IMG/VR virus record: IMGVR_UViG_3300022752_000480
Coordinates: 1 to 20,454 of that record
Direction: 5' to 3' (one strand)
From: a virus
DNA length: 20,454 nt
The notes beneath the pieces were generated by a model. It did no database searches. It worked only from the letters and a program-made list of their open reading frames with translations, and was not told the origin of the DNA. How positions within the stretch are numbered: position 1 is the stretch's first letter; the number at the start of each line of letters is the position of its first letter. Shown here one piece after another: positions 1-6,704 of this stretch. Position numbers and translations under genes: made by a program.

Positions 1-2
1 AT

Positions 3-68
3 TTTCTTCGCATCAATTCAGTCCCTAAAGAGGGGGTTATAACAAAACATAAAAATCATACAAAATGA
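3..68 (+). CDS. Possible 3' end of an upstream gene (partial)
   Basis: Reading from base 3, the frame is open for 21 codons and ends at a TGA (66-68) that overlaps the ATG of the small terminase gene as ATGA. The same coupling arrangement occurs at several other junctions in this window, so this may be the tail of the preceding gene. Too little is left to identify it. The frame from base 1 is also open, to a TAA at 40-42, so the choice of frame is uncertain. A tiny CCCT/AGGG hairpin (23-34) is present, but it is too weak to call a terminator. Confidence 0.3.
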   Translation, partial: FLRINSVPKEGVITKHKNHTK

Positions 69-514
69 GAGCAAAGACATTGAAAACAAAAGAGTTGCAA
101 GGCACTCTTATTCCTTCCAGGATTAAAACCTTTTCCGGCTCGCCTGTTGGCAAAGCATTGTTACAGTTGAATGAGGATGAGGTAAAAATTTATGAGAAAT
201 TAAAGGAGCATCTTCAAGCGCACAAAGCAAGCAAGGATGTTGATGACATTTTCTTGAGCATTGCTACGCGTGCTATTGGCCATTTGCTTTACAATGCAGA
301 GGTTCTTGCAGTTTCAGGTGCAGTTATGGTGCATCCAAACGGCGCAAGGCAAGTATCTGCAGAATGGACTGCATTTAAGCAAAGTATGGATATGTTTTTG
401 GAGATTTCAAAGAGTTTAGGCTTGGATCCTGGCAGCCGTTTAAAATTAGATTATTTTAGAGACAGTAATGATAATGAAGATGATGAAATAGCTAAATTAT
501 TAAAAATGAACTGA
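65..514 (+). CDS. terS: Phage terminase small subunit, P27-like
   Basis: The small terminase binds the packaging site on phage DNA and delivers it to the large subunit motor. The 149-residue product is mostly helical. Its C-terminal half carries the pattern typical of P27-family (Terminase_4) small subunits: an N-G-x-R-Q-V-S-x-E-W segment (about residues 92-101), a helix, then S-L-G-L-D-P-G-S-R-L-K-L (117-128) and an acidic tail rich in D, E and N (132-141). Length fits the family. The ATG at 65 follows an A-rich leader with no Shine-Dalgarno sequence. The stop codon overlaps the next ATG at 514. Its place just before a membrane protein and the large terminase supports the call. The assignment rests on pattern recognition and position, not on an alignment. 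Confidence 0.8.
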   Translation: MRAKTLKTKELQGTLIPSRIKTFSGSPVGKALLQLNEDEVKIYEKLKEHLQAHKASKDVDDIFLSIATRAIGHLLYNAEVLAVSGAVMVHPNGARQVSAEWTAFKQSMDMFLEISKSLGLDPGSRLKLDYFRDSNDNEDDEIAKLLKMN

Positions 515-723
515 TGAAACAAAGCATTTATGAGTTTATTACATTTATAATAGTGCTTGGCATTATTGATGTAAGTTTGTCTATACCTTTTTACTATCTC
601 TGGAATTGGTTATTTGTTAAATTCTTTAATTTTAATTATATAGACTTATTTGAAAGCATGGGTTTTATTGCCTTGCTTATTATGCTTAGATTTTTAATGA
701 TAGATGCGAGAGTAAATAAATGA
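514..723 (+). CDS. Small two-helix membrane protein of unknown function
   Basis: This 69-residue protein has two strongly hydrophobic stretches, about residues 8-33 and 49-63, separated by an aromatic, Asn/Phe-rich loop. It ends in a short basic tail. It therefore looks like a small inner-membrane protein with two membrane segments. No enzymatic motif is visible. The gene is wedged between the two terminase subunits, sharing one base with the small subunit stop codon and overlapping the large subunit start as ATGA, so it is almost certainly co-translated with them. A membrane protein here is unexpected for DNA packaging. It could be a superinfection-exclusion or lysis-related accessory (morons of this size occur in late operons), but nothing in the sequence decides this. 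Confidence 0.6.
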   Translation: MKQSIYEFITFIIVLGIIDVSLSIPFYYLWNWLFVKFFNFNYIDLFESMGFIALLIMLRFLMIDARVNK

Positions 724-2387
724 AATTTATAGAGGATGTTGTTTCGGGGCGATTACACATTGGCAACTATGCAAGGTTGGCTGTTGAAAGGCATTTAAAA
801 GATTTACAGGTTAACGATTGGGAGTACTATTATTCAGAGGAGAAGGCAACCAGGGCTTTCTCCTTTATTTCTGCATTACGTCACACAAAAGGCGAGTTTG
901 CCGGGCAGAGGTTTAACATCCAGCCTTTTCAAGAGTTTTTCATAAAGGTATTGTTTGGATGGCAGAAAAAGACTGGCGGCAGACGCTTTCGCAAGGCTTA
1001 CCTTGAAATAGCAAGGAAGAATGGTAAGACAGAATTAGCAGCTGCAATTGCGGTTTATTGTTTTCTATTGGATAATGAAACTGGAGCGGAAGTGTACACG
1101 GCTGCGACTACCAGAGACCAGGCAAGGATAGCATTTGATACGGCTAAAGTATTTTTAAAGAATCTAAAGAATGATTCAAAGACATTTAACAAGCTAGTTA
1201 ATGTATTAAAGTATAATTGTAATGTACCTACGACAAATACAAAGTTTGAATCGGTTAGTGCTGATGCTGATACATTAGATGGTTTAAATCCTCATTGTGC
1301 TATTATTGACGAATACCACGCGCATAAGACAAGCGATGTTTTGGAAGTCATGGAAACTGGTATGGGATCAAGAACTCAGCCATTACTATTAATTACTACG
1401 ACTGCAGGATTTAATAGAGAAAGTCCATGCTATATGTATAGGAAAGTAATGATTGATATTTTAGAGAAAAGAAAGATTGATGAATCTGTTTTTCCGCTTC
1501 TTTTCTGCTTAGATGAAGGTGATGATTGGCAGGATAAAAAGAATTGGACAAAGAGCAATCCAAATCTTGGAGTTACTCCATACATGGACTACATGGATAA
1601 CCAGTACCAAAAGGCATTGAACGAAGGAGCGGCAAAACAGATACAATTCATGACTAAAAATTTAAACGTATGGACATCTACCTCATCCGTTTGGATTTCT
1701 CAAAGCTACATTGATGCAACAAGGTTATTTATTGACGATGCTACGCTTTATAATAAGAAATGCTTTGCTGGATTAGACCTTGCCTCAACGCGTGACATTT
1801 GCGCACTTGTACTCTGTTTTCCAATACAAGAAGGATTATCTAAACCACATATAAAAAGTTATTATTTTTGTCCAGAGGATAATGTAAGAGAGCGATCTCT
1901 TAGTGATGGTGTACCTTATTTGCAATGGCAACAAGATGGCCATTTAATTATGACAGATGGGAATGTAACAGATTACGATTACATTAAAAATAAAGTCATT
2001 GAGATAACGGCTAAGTACAAAATAGAATGTATTTGCTTTGATAGATGGAATGCCAGTCAACTTGTTATCCAGTTAACAAACGATGGTGCAAACATGAAAC
2101 CATTTGGACAAGGTTTTATTTCGATGTCTGCACCAACCAAAGAGATAGAAAAGTTGTTTTTATCTAATGAAATTACGCACGATGGAAACCCAGTATTGGA
2201 ATGGATGATGAGTAATGTAATATTAAGACTTGATCCTGCCGGAAATATAAAAATAGATAAAGCTAAGAGTACAGAAAAAGTGGATGGTGCAGTAGCAATG
2301 GTAATGGCATATGCTCAAATAATGCAAGGAGATAAACCAACCATATACGAAAGTAAAGAAAGAGAAAGTGGTTTATTAATGCTATAA
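720..2387 (+). CDS. terL: Phage terminase large subunit (ATPase and nuclease)
   Basis: This is the packaging motor: an ATP-driven DNA translocase that docks on the portal and cuts the DNA concatemer. The 555-residue length is normal for HK97-type large terminases. Visible ATPase motifs are the variant Walker A A-R-K-N-G-K-T (residues 98-104), Walker B A-I-I-D-E (194-198) and the coupling motif L-L-L-I-T-T-T-A-G (222-230). The C-terminal RNase H-like nuclease has G-L-D-L-A-S with Asp353, C-F-D-R-W with Asp441, and K-V-D-G-A with Asp522, which gives three plausible metal-binding acidic residues. The gene starts at an ATGA overlap with the small membrane protein. All expected active-site residues are intact. 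Confidence 0.96.
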   Translation: MKFIEDVVSGRLHIGNYARLAVERHLKDLQVNDWEYYYSEEKATRAFSFISALRHTKGEFAGQRFNIQPFQEFFIKVLFGWQKKTGGRRFRKAYLEIARKNGKTELAAAIAVYCFLLDNETGAEVYTAATTRDQARIAFDTAKVFLKNLKNDSKTFNKLVNVLKYNCNVPTTNTKFESVSADADTLDGLNPHCAIIDEYHAHKTSDVLEVMETGMGSRTQPLLLITTTAGFNRESPCYMYRKVMIDILEKRKIDESVFPLLFCLDEGDDWQDKKNWTKSNPNLGVTPYMDYMDNQYQKALNEGAAKQIQFMTKNLNVWTSTSSVWISQSYIDATRLFIDDATLYNKKCFAGLDLASTRDICALVLCFPIQEGLSKPHIKSYYFCPEDNVRERSLSDGVPYLQWQQDGHLIMTDGNVTDYDYIKNKVIEITAKYKIECICFDRWNASQLVIQLTNDGANMKPFGQGFISMSAPTKEIEKLFLSNEITHDGNPVLEWMMSNVILRLDPAGNIKIDKAKSTEKVDGAVAMVMAYAQIMQGDKPTIYESKERESGLLML

Positions 2388-2395
2388 AATGTACC

Positions 2396-2421
2396 TAATT
2401 AAAATAAAAACCTTTTAATTA
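2396..2421. repeat. AT-only inverted repeat before the 2421 start codon
   Basis: A perfect 9-bp inverted repeat made only of A and T (2396-2404 and 2413-2421) has an 8-base loop and ends on the A of the ATG at 2421. Pairing would be weak. It may slightly mask the start codon, or it may be chance in AT-rich spacer sequence. Confidence 0.3.
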
Positions 2422-2651
2422 TGGAGAATTTAATGAGAAAACATGAGTACGCTCAACAAGTTAGACAAATTAATTCAACATCCGGATATTTTCATCGCTT
2501 TTATGAATTGTCTGGAGAATGTCGGACACATCAAGAGGCATGGCAAAAATTAGAGGAAGAAAGAGAGGAGTTAGGGCTTGATGAAAAATACACAACGTAT
2601 AATAGTTTCCGTAAAGCTAAAAGTAATTATATGGAAATGAAGTTTGTGTAG
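2421..2651 (+). CDS. Small conserved-looking phage protein of unknown function
   Basis: The 76-residue product is charged and probably helical. It contains a Y-F-H-R-F-Y motif (about residues 23-28), an E/K-rich helix around H-Q-E-A-W-Q-K-L-E-E-E-R-E-E-L-G-L (37-53), and a C-terminal Y-x-S-F-R-K-A-K segment typical of a small nucleic-acid-binding or regulatory helix bundle. No catalytic motif is seen. A second ATG lies at codon 5 (2433), so the start may be either one. It sits alone between the large terminase and the portal, and the promoter-like and terminator-like elements follow its stop. The coding look (acidic/basic helix periodicity) supports a real gene. I do not recognise its function. 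Confidence 0.6.
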   Translation: MENLMRKHEYAQQVRQINSTSGYFHRFYELSGECRTHQEAWQKLEEEREELGLDEKYTTYNSFRKAKSNYMEMKFV

Positions 2652-2665
2652 TCTGTTACTCAAAG

Positions 2666-2698
2666 TTGAAAACTTTATACTAATCTGGTTTATATTTG
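2666..2698 (+). promoter_or_regulatory. Bacteroidota-type promoter candidate upstream of portal
   Basis: TTG at 2666-2668 and TATATTTG at 2691-2698 are separated by 22 bases. This matches the known -33 TTTG/TTG and -7 TAnnTTTG arrangement of the Bacteroidota housekeeping sigma factor. Transcription would start about 4-8 bases downstream, that is at or next to the portal ATG (2703), giving an essentially leaderless message. The match could be chance in AT-rich DNA, but it sits in one of the few intergenic gaps, at a gene-block boundary. Confidence 0.45.
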
Positions 2699-2736
2699 CC
2701 GCATGGGTCTATTTAATACCATGCGGTCTTTTTTTT
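2699..2736 (+). terminator. Terminator-like hairpin containing the portal start codon
   Basis: An 8-bp GC-rich stem (2699-2706 with 2719-2726, extendable by a G-U pair at 2698/2727) has a 12-base loop and is followed by TC and eight T residues (2729-2736). This is the textbook form of an intrinsic terminator. It lies over the first codons of the portal gene: the ATG at 2703 is in the left arm, a second in-frame ATG (2721) is in the right arm, and the T-tract encodes part of R-S-F-F-S. It may end packaging-gene transcripts, attenuate head-gene transcription or control portal translation. Confidence 0.6.
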
Positions 2737-3929
2737 CTAATACTCGCGCCAGTATAGAAAATCCAAGTACACCTATTAACGGTGATACATTAGGCGCTTT
2801 ATTTCAGCGTAGTTCTGCTGCTGGTGTAGCGGTGGATGAATATTCTATTATAGGTCTTCCTGCCTTTTACCGTGCTACTCAAATACTTGGAGGTGTTATT
2901 GCTTCTTTGCCTTTTGATATTATAGAGAAAGGTACTGATGGAAGTTTGAGAATAGCTAAAGAGCATCCAAATTATAAAATAGTATCTCGTGAGCCTTCAC
3001 AATTTTATACGGCTCACACGTTTTACAAAACAATGGTGCTGCACTATTTAAGCCATGGTGTATTTTACGCAGCTATAACAAGAAATGCAAATTCTCAAAG
3101 GATTACAAGTTTGCAAATACTTGATCCGGTGCAGATGGAAAGCTACTATAATACCAGAGGTGAATTATTGTTTAAAAACAAGAAGACCAACAAGAAATAC
3201 AGTTACGATAACATCATTCATATACCTAATCTTTCATGGAATGGTATAGATGGCTTTGTAATGCCGGACCTTCACAGAGATAACTATGGCTTAGCTTTAG
3301 CCAACAGGAATTATGGTGCTAACTTTTATAAGAATGGCGCACATTTAAACGGAGTGCTAAAACATCCTGGCAAGTTAACCAATGAGGCATACGACAGATT
3401 GAAATCTTCTTTTAATCGTGCTTTTGGAGGCAGTCAAAATGCTGGAGGCACTGCCATCTTAGAGGAAGGCATGGACTTTCAAAAAGTAGGTCTGAATCCT
3501 AATGATGCAGCTTTCAATGAAACAAAGAAGGCTACTATCTCCGACATCGCTCGCATTACAGGTGTGCCTGGTGTTTTATTAGAAGATATGGATAAGGCTA
3601 CCTTTAGCAATATGGAGCAGTTGTCTCAAATGTTCGTTAACTATACCATTATGCCATTATGTGAGATAATAGAGGCAGAATTTAATAGAAAGATATTTTT
3701 TGAGGTAGAAAAAGACAAGTTTAGCACTCGTTTTAATCTTGATGGCTTACTCCGTGGCGATGTGGCAGCAAGATCATCATATTATACAACGATGCGTAAT
3801 GTATTAGCTATGTCACCAAATGAAATTAGGATTAAGGAAAATATGAATCCTTATCAAGGTGGTGATAGCTACGAATTACCTTTAGCTTCTAATATAAAAA
3901 TAGAACCTACAAGCGATGCCGTACAGTAA
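2703..3929 (+). CDS. Phage portal protein, HK97 family
   Basis: The portal forms the dodecameric ring at one head vertex through which DNA enters and leaves, and it nucleates head assembly. The 408-residue product matches the HK97/lambda-type portal (Phage_portal) in length and pattern. After a short N-terminal arm comes A-V-D-E-Y-S-I-I-G-L-P-A-F-Y-R-A-T (about 43-59) leading into the portal core. Near the C-terminus is the family signature of an I-A-R-I-T-G-V-P helix followed by a K-A-T-F-S-N-M-E-Q segment (about 277-311), then the crown region ending in a short Pro-containing tail. Start choice: M1 gives the common M-G-L-F opening, but the codon lies in a hairpin and M7 is an alternative. 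The gene overlaps the protease gene by 14 bases. Confidence 0.94.
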   Translation: MGLFNTMRSFFSNTRASIENPSTPINGDTLGALFQRSSAAGVAVDEYSIIGLPAFYRATQILGGVIASLPFDIIEKGTDGSLRIAKEHPNYKIVSREPSQFYTAHTFYKTMVLHYLSHGVFYAAITRNANSQRITSLQILDPVQMESYYNTRGELLFKNKKTNKKYSYDNIIHIPNLSWNGIDGFVMPDLHRDNYGLALANRNYGANFYKNGAHLNGVLKHPGKLTNEAYDRLKSSFNRAFGGSQNAGGTAILEEGMDFQKVGLNPNDAAFNETKKATISDIARITGVPGVLLEDMDKATFSNMEQLSQMFVNYTIMPLCEIIEAEFNRKIFFEVEKDKFSTRFNLDGLLRGDVAARSSYYTTMRNVLAMSPNEIRIKENMNPYQGGDSYELPLASNIKIEPTSDAVQ

Positions 3930-4851
3930 TTATCCGCAATCAGCAACTAATGCAGCAAAGAAGGCTTTGAAGCATAAAGAAGAGAATGGTAGCCAGTGCG
4001 GTACAAGTGTGGGCTGGACAAGAGCAAGGCAGTTATCAAGCAGAGAGGCATTAAGTGAAGATGAGGTAATAAGGACATATAGTTTTTTAAGTAGAGCCAA
4101 GGTATATGACCAAGGCAAATATTTTGATGATAACGATAACGAAATATGCGGTTCTATTATGTATGATGCTTGGGGTGGTTCAACCATGCTACCTTGGGCA
4201 GAAAGAACAGCTAATAAAATAATGGACGAAAGGTCAAAAGAAGAAACTATGGAAAAGAGAAGTATAAATTACGAGTTTAGGGCTATGCCAGAATCTCGAA
4301 CAATAGTAGGCACTGCTACCGTGTTTAATTCTGCCTATGACATGGGTTGGTATACTGAAGAGATGAGCCAAGATGTATTTACTAACTCGGACATGAGCGA
4401 TGTAGTAGCATTGTTTAATCATGATGCTAACATGGTATTAGCCAGGACTAAATCCGGTACCTTAAAATTAAAGGTTACTGGTAATGCTATGGAATATGAG
4501 TTTGAAGCACCAAACACTACTTTAGGTAATGATCTTTTAGAGATGGTTAAACGAGGTGATGTTTATCAATCTTCATTTGCTTTTAGTGTAGAGGCTGAGG
4601 ATTGGCAAGAAAGAGAGGGAATGAAACCAAAGAGAGTGATTCGAGGTATTAAAAAAGTATATGATGTTTCTCCCGTTACTTATCCAGCCAACCCTGACAC
4701 AATGGTGGCAAAAAGGAGTTATGAGCAAATAGCTGGAAAGGTAGATGAGGATTTACAAAGTGTAATTGATATATCTGTTAAATCAGAGATTAATATTGAT
4801 AACGAGTTACGCAGGAATGCCCTGCATTTACTAAAATTAAAAACAATTTAA
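3916..4851 (+). CDS. Prohead protease (HK97/S78 type) with extra N-terminal domain
   Basis: This assembly protease cleaves the scaffolding region of the capsid protein during head maturation. Residues from about 113 form a typical HK97-type (Peptidase_S78) domain: R-T-I-V-G-T-A-T-V-F, then F-N-H-D with the catalytic His169 (166-170), Y-Q-S-S-F-A-F with the likely nucleophile Ser219 or Ser220, and V-S-P-V-T-Y-P-A (251-258). Residues 1-105 are an additional helical domain with C-G-T-S-V-G-x-x-R-A-R-Q-L (28-40) and D-A-W-G-G (84-88). This resembles a small phage domain of unknown function that I recall beside or fused to other virion proteins. An internal ATG at codon 112 (4249) could produce the protease alone. 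The start overlaps the portal end. Confidence 0.9.
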   Translation: MPYSNYPQSATNAAKKALKHKEENGSQCGTSVGWTRARQLSSREALSEDEVIRTYSFLSRAKVYDQGKYFDDNDNEICGSIMYDAWGGSTMLPWAERTANKIMDERSKEETMEKRSINYEFRAMPESRTIVGTATVFNSAYDMGWYTEEMSQDVFTNSDMSDVVALFNHDANMVLARTKSGTLKLKVTGNAMEYEFEAPNTTLGNDLLEMVKRGDVYQSSFAFSVEAEDWQEREGMKPKRVIRGIKKVYDVSPVTYPANPDTMVAKRSYEQIAGKVDEDLQSVIDISVKSEINIDNELRRNALHLLKLKTI

Positions 4852-4852
4852 A

Positions 4853-6079
4853 ATGAATTCTAAGGAATTAAGAGAAAAGCGGGCTTCCGATTATGCGATA
4901 ATGGAAGACCTACAAAAAAGAGCCGCAGCCGAAGGTCGCTTAATGTCAGCTGATGAGTTGGCACAATGGGATCAGGCGGATGCCTCTTTTAAAAGTTATA
5001 CAGACCAGATTTCTCGTTTGGAAAGATGGAATGAAATCAACTCCGAGTCAAGAGGATTAAGCGAGGTTGAGCAAACAGTTGCTGCAATGCCTACTAATCA
5101 AAGAGAGATTGTAAAGTCACCAGAGTACCACTCTGCATTTATGAAGGCTATTGCAAAGAGAGAGTTAAACAACACTGAGCGTTCATTGCTTCGTGAGATG
5201 CGTGGTACTGCAACTATTACAACGGCTGAGACTGGTTTAGCTGGTGGTTATGTTATTCCTTACCAATTCTCATACGAGTTGGAAAGAACAATGGCATATT
5301 ATGGACCAATGTTACAGGTTAGCCGTATAATCACTACTCCTCAAGCTGGTACATTATATTGGCCAAAGGTAAATGACACCGGAACAAGTGCTAACTGGCA
5401 TACAGAGGGTGGATCGGTAACTGTTCAGGACATGACCTTTACAAGAGAGACTTTTGCAGCTCACGTTTGTAACACATTGGTTAAGGTATCTGTTGAATGG
5501 GCAAATGACGAGTTTGGTCTATTGAATAGTGAGTTACCAATTATGTTAGGCGAGAGATTGGGTAGAGCGTTGAACACTGCATTTACTACCGGTGATGGCT
5601 CTGGTAAACCAACAGGATTTAGAGATGTTGCTCCATCCGGTGTAGAATCTGCATCTACTGGCGCGTTTACTGCATCTGATTTAATTAATCTTGTTCACTC
5701 TGTTGACATTGCTTACCGTAACTCTCCATCGGCTGCATTTATGATGCATGACCAGATTTTGAGTGCGGTTAGAAAGTTAAACGTGGATAACAATTATAAC
5801 GGTTTATTCCAACCATCATTAAGAGAAGGTACACCTGATAGATTATTAGGTTACAATTTTTTTGTGAATAATGATTTACCATCTGCACAAGCTGCTGATG
5901 CTAAGATAATTTACTTTGGTGATTGGTCAAAATATATCATCCGTGCCGTGGCTAATAATGTACTAGTACCATTACGCGAGCGTTTCATGGATGAAATGGA
6001 AATAGGTTTCTTGATGTATGCAAGGTATGATGGCAAATTGCTAAATACGGCTGCAATTAAGCACCTTAAGAATCTGTAA
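4853..6079 (+). CDS. Major capsid protein, HK97 fold
   Basis: This is the shell protein of the head. The 408-residue length and layout match the Phage_capsid family. Residues 1 to about 75 form a charged coiled-coil delta domain that acts as internal scaffold, followed by a linker (about 76-118) where the upstream protease probably cuts. The shell domain then begins with the family signature G-L-A-G-G-Y-V-I-P (128-136). Further family marks are a W-H-T-E-G-G strand (182-187) in the E-loop region and G-D-G-S-G-K-P-T-G-F (247-256). The gene follows the protease after one base and is itself followed by a strong hairpin, consistent with high, separately terminated expression. Confidence 0.95.
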   Translation: MNSKELREKRASDYAIMEDLQKRAAAEGRLMSADELAQWDQADASFKSYTDQISRLERWNEINSESRGLSEVEQTVAAMPTNQREIVKSPEYHSAFMKAIAKRELNNTERSLLREMRGTATITTAETGLAGGYVIPYQFSYELERTMAYYGPMLQVSRIITTPQAGTLYWPKVNDTGTSANWHTEGGSVTVQDMTFTRETFAAHVCNTLVKVSVEWANDEFGLLNSELPIMLGERLGRALNTAFTTGDGSGKPTGFRDVAPSGVESASTGAFTASDLINLVHSVDIAYRNSPSAAFMMHDQILSAVRKLNVDNNYNGLFQPSLREGTPDRLLGYNFFVNNDLPSAQAADAKIIYFGDWSKYIIRAVANNVLVPLRERFMDEMEIGFLMYARYDGKLLNTAAIKHLKNL

Positions 6080-6100
6080 ACTTTCATTGGGGATCTAATC

Positions 6101-6130
6101 TGGAGGACTTGAAATATAGTCCTCCATTTT
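6101..6130 (+). terminator. Intrinsic terminator after major capsid gene
   Basis: A perfect 9-bp stem (6101-6109 with 6118-6126) with an 8-base loop is followed by TTTT and further A/T. It lies 21 bases after the capsid stop codon. It probably ends most capsid transcripts while letting some read through to the connector genes. Confidence 0.75.
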
Positions 6131-6143
6131 AAAATATAATAAA

Positions 6144-6704
6144 ATGGGTTGGAAAGTAACGACTGCACCGGTAAATGAACCTTGGACATTGCAAGAGGTT
6201 AAAGACTATTTAAAGATTGATGACTCAAACGAGGACACAATGATAAATACTTTAATTAAAGGTGCAAGGATGGTGGCAGAGAGTTATCTTAACCAAGCAT
6301 TAATAACACAAACAATAACGGAGAAATTTGATAGGTTGTCTAATCATACTATTTATCTTAGTGTGTCTCCAGTTATTACAGTTACTAATTTCCAGTACGC
6401 AGATAGCCAAAATACTACGCAAACATTTGCATCTACTAATTATGTCGTTGACACATTCACTAAGCCTGCAAGGTTAACGCTTGGCTACGGCAAGACATGG
6501 CCAACACTTTATGGGAATATAAATGATGTTACGATTACTTATACGGCTGGCTACGATACAGAAAGTAGCGGTGTACCATACCAAATAAGACAAGCTATTT
6601 TATTAATGATAGCTGATACATACGAGAATAGACAAGATTACGTTAGAAAATTACCTACTGCATCTCAATATTTACTTGACCAATATAGAGTTCAATATTT
6701 CTAA
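6144..6704 (+). CDS. Head-tail connector protein (HK97 gp6-like)
   Basis: This adaptor binds below the portal and joins the filled head to the neck. The 186-residue product shows the family layout: W-T-L-Q-E-V-K-D-Y-L-K-I-D (about 14-26), then D-x-x-I-N-x-L-I-x-x-A-R-x-x-A-E-S-Y-L-N-Q-A-L (33-54). This is the helical core shared by the gp6/QLRG-type connectors. A beta-rich insertion follows, and a last helix is built on Y-Q-I-R-Q-A-I-L-L-M-I-A-D-T-Y-E-N-R (146-163). It starts after an A-rich leader, and its stop overlaps the next ATG as TAATG. The position directly after the capsid gene is standard for this role. Confidence 0.85.
   Translation: MGWKVTTAPVNEPWTLQEVKDYLKIDDSNEDTMINTLIKGARMVAESYLNQALITQTITEKFDRLSNHTIYLSVSPVITVTNFQYADSQNTTQTFASTNYVVDTFTKPARLTLGYGKTWPTLYGNINDVTITYTAGYDTESSGVPYQIRQAILLMIADTYENRQDYVRKLPTASQYLLDQYRVQYF

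Noticed and set aside
23-34. CCCT-AAAG-AGGG mini-hairpin before the small terminase
   Set aside because: Only four pairs and no T-run follow, which is too weak for a terminator or operator claim.
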